Positions 1 to 6,065 of a stretch of DNA of 17,415 nucleotides are shown piece by piece. This stretch comes from DATLZB01 sp035574175. GTDB lineage: Bacteria > Pseudomonadota > Alphaproteobacteria > Rhizobiales > Hyphomicrobiaceae. The stretch is taken from positions 1-17,415 of the forward strand of contig DATLZB010000034.1 in assembly GCA_035574175.1 (NCBI GenBank). Direction: 5' to 3'. Below the pieces are notes generated by a model, which had not been told where the DNA came from, ran no database searches, and saw only the letters and a list, made by a program, of their open reading frames with translations. The translations under genes and the position numbers were made by a program. How positions within the stretch are numbered: position 1 is the stretch's first letter; every line of letters starts with the position of its first letter.

Positions 1-827
1 TCGTGCTCGAATACATCGAGCCCGGCGCCGGCGATGGCGCCAGCCTCGATCAGGCGGGCGAGCTCGTTCTCGTCGATCACCTCGCCGCGGGCCGTGTTGA
101 CAACGTAGGCGGTGGGTTTCAGCAGCTTGAGCCGCCGGGCCGACAGCAGGTGATAGGTGGCAGGCGTATGAGGACAGTTCACCGAGATAATGTCCATGCG
201 CGCCAGCATCTGGTCGAGGCTGTCCCAGTAGGTGGCCTCGAGCTCCTGTTCAATCTCCTCCGGCACGCGGCGACGGTTGTGGTAGTGCACCTGAAGCCCG
301 AAGGCGCGGGCGCGGCGGGCGACGGCTTGGCCGATGCGCCCCATACCGATGATGCCAAGACGCTTGCCCCAGATGCGGTGGCCCAGCATCCAGGTGGGCG
401 ACCAGCCAGCCCAATGGTTTCTCGGGTCCTTGAGAAAGGCCGTTCCCTCGGCCAGCCGACGCGGCACAGCCAGGATCAGCGCCATGGTCATGTCGGCGGT
501 GTCCTCGGTCAGCACACCCGGCGTGTTGGTGACGATGATGTGACGGTTGCGGGCCGTATCGAGATCGATGTTGTCGACGCCGGTGCCAAAATTGGCAATC
601 AGTTTAAGGTCCGGTCCCGCCTGGGAGAGAACGGTGCGGTCGATGCGGTCGGTCACGGTCGGTACCAGCACGTGAGCGCCCTTGACCGCGGCAATGAGCT
701 CGGCCTGACTCATCGGCTTGTCATCGACGTTAAGGCGGGCATCGAACAGCTCGCGCATGCGCGTTTCCACCACCTCGGGCAGCTTACGCGTGACGATCAC
801 GATGGGTCTCTTGGCCGATCCGGGCAT
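1..827 (-). CDS. D-isomer-specific 2-hydroxyacid dehydrogenase (glyoxylate/hydroxypyruvate reductase-like), C-terminus cut by window edge
   Basis: NAD(P)H-dependent cytosolic enzyme that reduces a 2-keto acid, probably glyoxylate or hydroxypyruvate, to the D-2-hydroxy acid. 275 residues are visible from the ATG at 827; families of this type run about 320-335, so some 50 are missing. The N-terminal substrate domain contains NFGTGVDNID (79-88). The Rossmann part has LGIIGMGRIGQ (157-167) with the GxGxxG dinucleotide loop at 161-166. NTARGEVID (244-252) carries the catalytic Arg247. The frame is open to the edge at GLDVFEH, so the catalytic Glu and the later His lie outside the window. AGGAG at 841-845 precedes the start by 13 bases, slightly long. 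The gene is divergent from the SH3 protein gene. The family is certain, the exact substrate is not; formate or phosphoglycerate dehydrogenase homologues are less likely given the length and the motif context. Confidence 0.9.
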   Translation of the reverse strand, partial: MPGSAKRPIVIVTRKLPEVVETRMRELFDARLNVDDKPMSQAELIAAVKGAHVLVPTVTDRIDRTVLSQAGPDLKLIANFGTGVDNIDLDTARNRHIIVTNTPGVLTEDTADMTMALILAVPRRLAEGTAFLKDPRNHWAGWSPTWMLGHRIWGKRLGIIGMGRIGQAVARRARAFGLQVHYHNRRRVPEEIEQELEATYWDSLDQMLARMDIISVNCPHTPATYHLLSARRLKLLKPTAYVVNTARGEVIDENELARLIEAGAIAGAGLDVFEH

Positions 828-909
828 GGCAGCTCTCGTTCTCCTGATCGGTTGCGAACTCCGGCTGGGGACGGGTCGGCCGGTACCTGGGCTTCGGCGC
901 GAGCTCTCA

Positions 910-941
910 TTTGTCTAACAGATGGTCTCTCTGATGACAAA
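910..941. promoter_or_regulatory. Imperfect inverted repeat in the divergent promoter region
   Basis: TTTGTC (910-915) pairs with GACAAA (936-941), and the inner CAGA (919-922) pairs with TCTG (930-933). The two halves are separated by short unmatched stretches. On the minus strand TTGTCA (940-935, five of six matches to TTGACA) lies 17 bases from TAGACA (917-912, three of six matches to TATAAT). The dyad therefore covers a possible promoter of the 2-hydroxyacid dehydrogenase and could be an operator. The binding protein is unknown and this is pattern evidence only. Confidence 0.3.
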
Positions 942-992
942 GTCGGCGGCACTTTACGGCAGATGATGGCGGCGGAGGGGCGAGCGAAAAGG

Positions 993-1583
993 ATGCCAAG
1001 GATCGGGGGCACGGAGCGCCGGTCGGTGGGGTACGGTGGCGGGCGATGGCTGCGGGCAGCCGTCGCGATCCTGGCGCTCGCAGTCTGCGGCGGCGCCTTC
1101 ACGCCGGCGCTCGCTCAAAATATCGCGCAAAAGTCGACCATCAGTGGGCTGCCGTTGCCAAGATTCGCGAGCCTCAAGTCGGATCGCGTCAACATGCGGA
1201 CAGGGCCCGGCACCGAGTACCCCACGACCTGGGTCTTTCGGCGTGCGGGCCTGCCCGTCGAGATCCTCGAGGAGGTCGAGGCCTGGCGGCAGATCCGCGA
1301 CGCGGAAGGAGCGACAGGGTGGGTAGCGCAATCGCTCCTTTCGGGGCGGCGGACCGCGCTGGTGTTGCCGTGGGAGGTCAAGGCCGGCCAGTCACCCCCG
1401 CTCGTCGAGCTGCGCGCCGACGACAGCGAGACCGCCTCGGTGCTGGCCGCGATCGAGGCCGGGGTCATCGCCAACGTGAGAAGCTGCGACGGCCGCTGGT
1501 GCCTCGTCGCCATCGGCGAGTACCGGGGCTACATCGAGCAGGCCAAGTTGTGGGGGGTCTATAAAGGCGAAGTAATCAGATAG
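993..1583 (+). CDS. Exported bacterial SH3-domain protein
   Basis: Predicted periplasmic or envelope protein of 196 residues. The N-terminus has basic residues, a hydrophobic segment (LRAAVAILALAVCGGAF) and a likely signal peptidase site after TPALA. A bacterial SH3 (SH3b) domain follows, with the typical SDRVNMRTGPGTEYPTTWVF opening and GWVAQSLLSG close. The second half (VELRADDSE to GYIEQAKLWGVYKGE) looks like a degenerate second SH3 repeat. SH3b domains generally bind peptidoglycan or proteins; no catalytic domain is seen. The start at 993 is chosen because GGAGG (974-978) lies upstream of it, although the 14-base spacing is long. ATGs at 963/966 are alternatives but precede that site. The same frame is open far upstream, which is a GC-bias artefact opposite the dehydrogenase gene. 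It is followed closely by the monooxygenase-fold gene, probably in one transcript. Confidence 0.85.
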   Translation: MPRIGGTERRSVGYGGGRWLRAAVAILALAVCGGAFTPALAQNIAQKSTISGLPLPRFASLKSDRVNMRTGPGTEYPTTWVFRRAGLPVEILEEVEAWRQIRDAEGATGWVAQSLLSGRRTALVLPWEVKAGQSPPLVELRADDSETASVLAAIEAGVIANVRSCDGRWCLVAIGEYRGYIEQAKLWGVYKGEVIR

Positions 1584-1598
1584 GTGGTGGAGGCGGCG

Positions 1599-1916
1599 AT
1601 GATCACGAGGGTGTGGCGGGGATGGACCGACAAGCAGAATGCGGATGCCTACGAGACCCTGCTCAAGACCGAGATCATTCCCGGCATCGCGGCGAAAAAA
1701 ATCCCCGGGTGCCGGGGGATCGAGCTCGGCCGGCGCGAGCTGGGTGCGGAGGTCGAGTTCGCGACGCTCATGCGCTTCGACAGCCTCGATGCCGTGCGCG
1801 ACTTCGCGGGGGCCGATTACGAAACGGCGGTGGTGCCGCCCAAGGCGCGCGCTTTGCTCGCACGGTTCGACGCCAAGTCCGCACATTACGAACAGCGATT
1901 GAAGATGCGGTTCTGA
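1599..1916 (+). CDS. Antibiotic biosynthesis monooxygenase-like (dimeric alpha/beta barrel) protein
   Basis: Small cytosolic protein of 105 residues. It has the pattern of the ABM/dimeric alpha-beta barrel superfamily: a first strand MITRVWRGWT, a helix starting TDKQNADAYETLLKTEIIPG, then the GCRGIELGRREL strand pair, the EFATLMRFDSLDAVRDF strand-helix segment and a C-terminal helix. Members of this fold include quinol monooxygenases and heme-degrading enzymes, but many are uncharacterised. No heme-ligand or catalytic residue can be assigned here, so no reaction is claimed. The ATG at 1599 is preceded by GGAGG (1589-1593) at 5-base spacing. A GTG at 1584 is in frame but sits directly on the upstream stop. 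The 15-base gap from the SH3 gene suggests translational coupling. The gene converges on irr. Confidence 0.75.
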   Translation: MITRVWRGWTDKQNADAYETLLKTEIIPGIAAKKIPGCRGIELGRRELGAEVEFATLMRFDSLDAVRDFAGADYETAVVPPKARALLARFDAKSAHYEQRLKMRF

Positions 1917-1934
1917 GCCGAAAGAGGCCGGCTC
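1915..1934. terminator. Small hairpin spanning both convergent stop codons
   Basis: GAGCCG (1915-1920) and CGGCTC (1929-1934) form a perfect 6-bp stem with an 8-base loop. They overlap the TGA of the monooxygenase-fold gene and the TGA of irr. There is no T-tract on either strand, so a true intrinsic terminator is doubtful. It could act as a weak bidirectional 3' end or only as a stabilising stem. Confidence 0.3.
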
Positions 1935-2367
1935 ACGCCTTGGCCAGTCGCACCACTAGGTCAACGTGCACGATGCGGGTCCCCGCAGGCGGCTGCGGCA
2001 GGCCATCGACCCGGATCGCATCTCCCGGTATGTCAATAAGCGTGCCGTCGCGCTCGATAAAAAAGTGGTTGTGATTGGACGTGTTGGTGTCGAAATAGGC
2101 TTTGGTACCGTCGATGGCCAGTTCTCTCAGAAGACCCGCCCGCTTGAACTGATGGAGCGTGTTGTAGACGGTAGCCAGCGACACCCTCTCACCGGCAGCG
2201 ACGGCCTCGGCGTGCAGCATCTCGGCCGTCACGTGGCGGTCCGTCTCGCCGAACAACAAGGCGGCAAGGGCCATACGCTGGCGCGTCGGGCGCAAGCCGG
2301 ACCGTCGCAACCGCTCGGCGACGTTGCCGCAGGGCGCTTGCCCGAAGCGTTGGTCACTGTGGCTCAT
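1933..2367 (-). CDS. irr: Iron response regulator Irr (Fur family)
   Basis: Cytosolic DNA-binding transcription factor that, in the Hyphomicrobiales, links heme/iron status to control of heme synthesis and iron genes. The 144 residues contain LRPTRQRMALAALLFG (25-40), the winged-helix recognition stretch VSLATVYNTLHQFKRAGLL (62-80), and a Fur-like dimer/metal domain with GTKAYFDTN (87-95) and SNHNHFF (98-104). There are no CxxC zinc pairs, as expected for Irr rather than Fur. The H-N-H at 99-101 matches the His-rich heme/metal site of Irr (HHH in Bradyrhizobium). The N-terminal heme regulatory Cys-Pro motif of Bradyrhizobium Irr is absent; only a Pro-Cys occurs at 12-13. The ATG at 2367 gives a family-typical N-terminus, while an in-frame ATG at 2403 would add 12 residues. 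Neither has a clear Shine-Dalgarno sequence. The gene is divergent from fabA. Confidence 0.9.
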   Translation of the reverse strand: MSHSDQRFGQAPCGNVAERLRRSGLRPTRQRMALAALLFGETDRHVTAEMLHAEAVAAGERVSLATVYNTLHQFKRAGLLRELAIDGTKAYFDTNTSNHNHFFIERDGTLIDIPGDAIRVDGLPQPPAGTRIVHVDLVVRLAKA

Positions 2368-2427
2368 GGTTTTCAGCCGGTTGGCGGAGGAACGCAAGCA
2401 CATCCGCCCAATTGATTGACCTTAAAA

Positions 2428-2456
2428 AGTATAGGGCCAAGCCCTTTCCAGAGCAA
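2428..2456 (-). promoter_or_regulatory. Candidate irr promoter
   Basis: On the minus strand TTGCTC (2456-2451) and TATACT (2433-2428) are separated by 17 bases. The -10 element is strong (5 of 6) and the -35 is partial (TTG only). The expected transcription start near 2421 leaves roughly 50 bases before the ATG at 2367. I found no obvious Irr/ICE box in this stretch. Confidence 0.45.
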
Positions 2457-2595
2457 TGCACTGCGAGGTCACCTTAGCGCAACGTGGTTGAGACCAAGAT
2501 CTTGACCTGCGGCGAGCAGAGGGAGAGGTTTCGAGGCAGTCTCAGGGACGGCCGTCATGGTGGATGAGCCGGCCTGGCAAGGCGAGACTTCGGCG

Positions 2596-2618
2596 GATCC
2601 TCGAGAGTATTCGAGATC
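2596..2618. repeat. Interrupted palindrome upstream of fabA promoter candidate
   Basis: CTCGA (2600-2604) and TCGAG (2611-2615) are inverted around GAGTAT. The arms extend to GATC-CTCGA and TCGAG-ATC with one unpaired C. The dyad sits 12 bases upstream of a TTGACG hexamer, a plausible regulator position. It does not match a Fur/Irr operator that I can recall with confidence. Confidence 0.35.
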
Positions 2619-2629
2619 GGCCACGCGTA

Positions 2630-2657
2630 TTGACGTTTCGGCCGATAGCCTTTTGAT
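2630..2657 (+). promoter_or_regulatory. Candidate promoter of fabA-fabB-fabI
   Basis: TTGACG (2630-2635, five of six matches to TTGACA) and TTTGAT (2652-2657, four of six matches to TATAAT) are separated by 16 bases on the plus strand. The transcript would have a leader of roughly 90-140 bases depending on which fabA start is used. This is consensus matching only. Confidence 0.4.
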
Positions 2658-2799
2658 GGCGGATCAAGTGTGATAGGAAATCGGTCGCAGCGCCCTTGGC
2701 GGGCGGTGCCGGGCTCCGATCGGCCAGTGGCTGAGGGGAGCAGGAGGGCCGATGGCACCGCAGGGGCAGGTTCAGCCAAGGAAGAGAACGCTTGGAGCC

Positions 2800-3342
2800 A
2801 TGGCCGAACGGCGCTCAACCTATGAGTATCAAGATCTGCTGGCCTGTGCGCGGGGCGAGCTGTTCGGGGCAGGAAACGCGCAACTGCCGTTGCCGCCGAT
2901 GCTCATGTTCGACCGGATCTCGGCGATCAGCGAGGAGGGCGGCGCGCATGGAAAGGGGCAGGTCAAGGCGGAACTGGAAGTTGCCGGCAACCCGTTGTGC
3001 GAGTGGTTCTTCTCCTGTCACTTCAAGGGCGATCCCGTGATGCCCGGCTGCCTCGGACTCGATGCCCTGTGGCAGCTCACCGGATTCTTCCTTGGCTGGC
3101 TCGGGGCGCCGGGGCGGGGTCGCGCGCTAGGGGTAGGCGAGGTGAAGTTCACCGGCCAGGTTCTGCCGACCATTAAACGCATCGAATACATCGTCGACCT
3201 GAAGCGCGTCATACTGCGCAAGCTCAAGCTGGCCATTGCCGACGGCGTGCTAAAGGCGGACGGGCAGATCATATATACGGCCACCGATCTGCGTGTCGGT
3301 CTGTTCGCCGCCGGCGAGCAGTCGGTCCTTGCAAGCACTTGA
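2800..3342 (+). CDS. fabA: 3-hydroxyacyl-ACP dehydratase/trans-2,cis-3-decenoyl-ACP isomerase FabA
   Basis: Cytosolic homodimeric hot-dog-fold enzyme of type II fatty acid synthesis. It dehydrates 3-hydroxydecanoyl-ACP and isomerises the double bond, which commits carbon to unsaturated fatty acids. From the ATG at 2800 the product has 180 residues (Escherichia coli FabA has 172). The active site is visible as FFSCHFKGDPVMPGCLGLD, with catalytic His74 and Asp88. RGELFG (18-23), GRALGVGEVKFTGQVLP and YTATDLRVGLF are also diagnostic. The start at 2800 matches the family N-terminus (MAERRSTYEYQDLL). However, an in-frame ATG at 2752, just after AGGAGG (2742-2747), has a far better ribosome site and would add 16 residues. 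It is the first gene of the fabA-fabB-fabI unit and divergent from irr. Confidence 0.96.
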   Translation: MAERRSTYEYQDLLACARGELFGAGNAQLPLPPMLMFDRISAISEEGGAHGKGQVKAELEVAGNPLCEWFFSCHFKGDPVMPGCLGLDALWQLTGFFLGWLGAPGRGRALGVGEVKFTGQVLPTIKRIEYIVDLKRVILRKLKLAIADGVLKADGQIIYTATDLRVGLFAAGEQSVLAST

Positions 3343-3429
3343 AGGGGTATCGGTGCCGGCGGAGGGCGGAAGGCTGCGCGTGACGACTGCTGAGGGCGCC
3401 CACCCCGGGGACGAGAAAGGGCTTGTGAT

Positions 3430-4659
3430 ATGAGACGCGTCGTCGTCACGGGGATGGGCATCGTCTCAAGCATCGGCAACAACACGCAGGAGGTGCTCGC
3501 CTCCTTGCGGGAGGGAAGGTCGGGCATCGTCCGCGCCGAGAAGTATGCGGAACTGGGCTTCCGCTGCCAGGTCCATGGCGAACCCAAGATCGACTGGGAG
3601 GCGCAGGTGCCGCGCAAGCCCAAGCGATTCATGGAGGCGGGCGTCGCTTGGAACTACATCGCCATGGAGCAGGCAATCCGCGATGCGGGATTGACCGATG
3701 CAGAGGTTAGGGACGAGCGTACCGGCATCATCATGGGGTCGGGCGGACCTTCGACGCGCGCCATCGTCAGAGCGGCCGGTATCACCCGCGAGAAGGAGCC
3801 CAAGAAGGTGGGCCCGTTCGAGGTGCCGAAGGCCATGTGCTCCGGCCCCTCGGCGGCGCTGTCAACCGCGTTTCAGGTGCATGGCGTCAACTATTCTATC
3901 TCCTCGGCGTGCGCCACTTCGGCTCACTGCATCGGCAACGCGACCGAGCTCATTCAATGGGGCAAGCAGGACGTCATGTTCGCGGGCGGCTGCGAGGAGC
4001 TCGACTGGACCTTGTCGGTACTGTTCGACGCCATGGGCGCGATGTCGTCCAAGTTCAACGACAATCCGTCCAAGGCCAGCCGCGCCTATGACAAGAACCG
4101 GGACGGCTTCGTGATCGCGGGCGGCGCCGGCGTCGTCGTGCTCGAGGCGCTCGAGCGTGCCAAGGCCCGCGGGGCCAGGATCTACGGCGAGGTGGTCGGC
4201 TACGGCGCAACCTCGGACGGGTTCGACATGGTGGCCCCATCAGGCGAGGGCGCGGTCAGGTGCATGCGGATGGCCATGCGGGGCGCCAACGGTAAGGGCA
4301 CGCCCAGGATCGATTACATCAACCCGCACGCTACCGCGACCCCCGTCGGAGACCAGAAGGAAGTCGATGCGATACGAGCCGTGTTCGGTTCGCGGATGCC
4401 GGCGATCTCCGCGACCAAGTCGTTAACGGGCCATTCGCTCGGCGCCAGCGGCGTGCAGGAGGCGATCTACTCGATACTGATGATGAACAACGGCTTCATC
4501 TGCGAGAGTGCCAACATCGAGGAGCTCGACCCCGAGTTCGACGACGTTCCCATCGTGCGCGAGCGCCGCGACGGCGTCACCCTCAACTGCGTGATGTCGA
4601 ACAGCTTCGGGTTCGGCGGTACCAACGCAACACTGGTGATCTCCCGTTACGACGGTTGA
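3430..4659 (+). CDS. fabB: 3-oxoacyl-ACP synthase I FabB
   Basis: Cytosolic condensing enzyme that adds two carbons from malonyl-ACP to acyl-ACP. Together with FabA it elongates the cis-3-decenoyl intermediate to unsaturated fatty acids. Its 409 residues match FabB length. The thiolase-fold active site is complete: nucleophile Cys161 in SISSACATSAHCIG, His300 in NPHATATPVGD, Lys330 in ATKSLTGHSLGASG and His335. SNSFGFGGTNATLV near the C-terminus is also typical. The HATATPVGD segment has Ala where many homologues have Ser, a minor variation outside the catalytic triad. AAAGGG (3416-3421) lies 8 bases before the ATG. The gene follows fabA by 87 bases and precedes fabI by 76, consistent with one operon with individual ribosome sites. 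Confidence 0.97.
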   Translation: MRRVVVTGMGIVSSIGNNTQEVLASLREGRSGIVRAEKYAELGFRCQVHGEPKIDWEAQVPRKPKRFMEAGVAWNYIAMEQAIRDAGLTDAEVRDERTGIIMGSGGPSTRAIVRAAGITREKEPKKVGPFEVPKAMCSGPSAALSTAFQVHGVNYSISSACATSAHCIGNATELIQWGKQDVMFAGGCEELDWTLSVLFDAMGAMSSKFNDNPSKASRAYDKNRDGFVIAGGAGVVVLEALERAKARGARIYGEVVGYGATSDGFDMVAPSGEGAVRCMRMAMRGANGKGTPRIDYINPHATATPVGDQKEVDAIRAVFGSRMPAISATKSLTGHSLGASGVQEAIYSILMMNNGFICESANIEELDPEFDDVPIVRERRDGVTLNCVMSNSFGFGGTNATLVISRYDG

Positions 4660-4666
4660 GAGGTGA

Positions 4667-4681
4667 GCCGCTGCCCGCGGC
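4667..4681 (+). other. Short stem-loop between fabB and fabI
   Basis: GCCGC (4667-4671) and GCGGC (4677-4681) form a perfect 5-bp stem around TGCCC, seven bases after the fabB stop. No T-tract follows, so it is unlikely to terminate transcription. It might stabilise or mark a processing point in the fab transcript. Confidence 0.2.
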
Positions 4682-4735
4682 GCAGGTCAGCCGACAGGTC
4701 GAAAACGCTCCGATGAAACACGAAAGGCGGCTTTT

Positions 4736-5605
4736 ATGACGGGCACCGACGTAGCGCAGCCCGGTCCGCTGATGGCGGGCAAGCGCGGACTTGTCATGGG
4801 GGTCGCCAACGAGCGGTCCATCGCGTGGGGAATTGCCCGCGTGCTCGCCGGGCAAGGTGCGAAGCTCGCCTTCACCTACCAAGGGGAAGCCTTCGGCCGC
4901 CGGGCCGTGCCGCTGGCCAAGTCGGTGGGATCAGAGATCGTCGTGCCGTGCGACGTGATCGACCTGGCGAGCGTCGATGCGGCCTTTGCCGAGATCAAGA
5001 AGGTGTGGGGCGGCCTCGATTTCGTAGTGCATGCGCTGGCGTTCTCGGACCGGCGCGAGCTCGGCGGCCGCTACGCCGATACGAGCCGCGAGAACTTCAT
5101 CAATACCATGGTCATCTCGTGTTTCTCATTCACCGAAGTGGCCAAGCGCGCAGCGGCGTTGATGGGCAACGGCGGCTCGCTGTTGACGCTCACCTACGGC
5201 GGCTCGACGCGCTGGGTGCCCTCCTACAACGTGATGGGCGTCGCCAAGGCGGCACTGGAGGCTTCGGTGCGCTACCTTGCGGCCGATCTCGGGCCACAGG
5301 GTATTCGGGTCAACGCGCTTTCGCCCGGGCCCATGCGGACGCTGGCGGGAGCCGGCATTTCGGACGCACGGCTGATCTTCAACTATCAGCGCGATCACGC
5401 ACCCCTGCGGCGCACGCCGACATTGGACGAGGTCGGCGGGGCGGCGCTCTACCTTCTCTCCAACCTTTCGACGGGGGTGACGGGCGAGGTGCATTTCGTC
5501 GACTGCGGCTACAACTGCGTGGCCATGCCGAGCTTGGAGGCGTTGAAGGCGCAGGAAGCCGATGCGGAAGCCGCGGGCCGTCAACCATCCGACCGCGCAG
5601 TATGA
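4736..5605 (+). CDS. fabI: Enoyl-ACP reductase (NADH) FabI
   Basis: Cytosolic short-chain dehydrogenase-type enzyme for the last reduction of each fatty acid elongation cycle, and the target of triclosan in many bacteria. It has 289 residues, against about 262 in Escherichia coli; the extra length is an Ala/Glu-rich C-terminal tail (from about 265) and a short N-terminal lead. The modified nucleotide loop GVANERSIAWGIA (22-34) and the Tyr-x6-Lys site with Tyr154, Tyr164 and Lys171 (YNVMGVAK) are FabI-specific. LSPGPMRTLAGAGI carries the substrate-loop signature. HALAF (99-103) has Ala102 where Escherichia coli has Gly93, a position linked to triclosan sensitivity; this alone does not prove resistance. 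AAGG (4724-4727) is 8 bases before the ATG. It is the last clearly identified gene of the fab unit. Confidence 0.96.
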   Translation: MTGTDVAQPGPLMAGKRGLVMGVANERSIAWGIARVLAGQGAKLAFTYQGEAFGRRAVPLAKSVGSEIVVPCDVIDLASVDAAFAEIKKVWGGLDFVVHALAFSDRRELGGRYADTSRENFINTMVISCFSFTEVAKRAAALMGNGGSLLTLTYGGSTRWVPSYNVMGVAKAALEASVRYLAADLGPQGIRVNALSPGPMRTLAGAGISDARLIFNYQRDHAPLRRTPTLDEVGGAALYLLSNLSTGVTGEVHFVDCGYNCVAMPSLEALKAQEADAEAAGRQPSDRAV

Positions 5606-5651
5606 TCCATTGGTGAGCGTGTGCGGTATGGTGCCCGGCACGCTCAAAGGA

Positions 5652-5960
5652 ATGAGAACAGGTTTGGGTGCCGTGATGACCAGTGCTCGAGTCCTGCTGC
5701 TGTCGGCGGCGATGCTGGCAGCGCCAGCGTTGGCGGCAAGTATCGAGGCGGCGCCCGGCACCCGAGCGGCGGCCGCCAGTGCACAGCGCGGCGAAGGCGG
5801 TGCTGAGGGTTCTGCCTGCGTGTTCCGGGCGGGAGCCGCTCTGGTGCGGGCCAATGGCAGCGCGGCCAGGTCAGGCTCGCGCGGTCCGCTCGATCCGGCG
5901 TGCCGGTACAAGTGCACGTTCTGCGGTCCGATCAAGACCTGCGCGCCGGTCTGCCGCTGA
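5652..5960 (+). CDS. Small predicted exported protein with cysteine-rich C-terminus, unknown function
   Basis: I do not recognise this gene. From the ATG at 5652 it encodes 102 residues. A Sec-type signal peptide is visible (ARVLLLSAAMLAAPALAAS, cleavage likely after ALA). A low-complexity Ala/Gly/Ser/Arg-rich middle follows, then a compact tail CRYKCTFCGPIKTCAPVCR with spacing C-x3-C-x2-C-x5-C-x3-C. The tail could be disulfide-bonded in the periplasm or bind metal. Another Cys lies in the middle (SACVFRAG). Start choice is uncertain: AAAGG lies only one base before 5652, and ATGs at 5628 and 5676 are in frame. The 5676 start gives the shortest signal peptide. It lies 46 bases after fabI and may be read through from the fab operon. 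The codon bias and signal peptide argue for a real gene, but conservation is untested. Confidence 0.5.
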   Translation: MRTGLGAVMTSARVLLLSAAMLAAPALAASIEAAPGTRAAAASAQRGEGGAEGSACVFRAGAALVRANGSAARSGSRGPLDPACRYKCTFCGPIKTCAPVCR

Positions 5961-5963
5961 GCG

Positions 5964-5994
5964 TGCCGGCAAGCTTCAGCCCCGGTCGCCGGCA
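5964..5994 (+). terminator. Possible weak terminator after the cysteine-rich ORF
   Basis: TGCCGGC (5964-5970) and GCCGGCA (5988-5994) form a perfect 7-bp stem with a 17-base loop, starting three bases after the stop codon. A pyrimidine-rich stretch follows but there is no uninterrupted T-run, so termination would be weak or Rho-assisted. It could separate the fab unit from murI. Confidence 0.3.
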
Positions 5995-6065
5995 GCCGCC
6001 CTCCTGCCTTCATCTTCTTGCCCTTAAATCGGTAGCGGTCTCAAAGAGGGGGGCGAGCGGCTCGC

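Larger units (their letters stand above)
2404..2799. other. irr-fabA divergent intergenic region
   Basis: This 396-base non-coding stretch lies between the irr and fabA starts used here. It holds the irr promoter candidate at its left end, an interrupted palindrome near 2596-2618, a fabA promoter candidate near 2630-2657 and a strong AGGAGG at 2742-2747 before an alternative fabA start. The rest (about 2457-2595 and 2658-2740) shows no gene, tRNA or clear hairpin that I can support. Confidence 0.6.

Noticed and set aside
3..992. Upstream open continuation of the SH3 protein frame, giving a 526-residue product
   Set aside because: This part lies opposite the 2-hydroxyacid dehydrogenase, lacks any domain, and would bury the signal peptide of the SH3 protein in mid-chain.
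5126..6013. 295-codon minus-strand frame opposite fabI and the cysteine-rich ORF
   Set aside because: Mostly antisense to fabI, with no recognisable domain.
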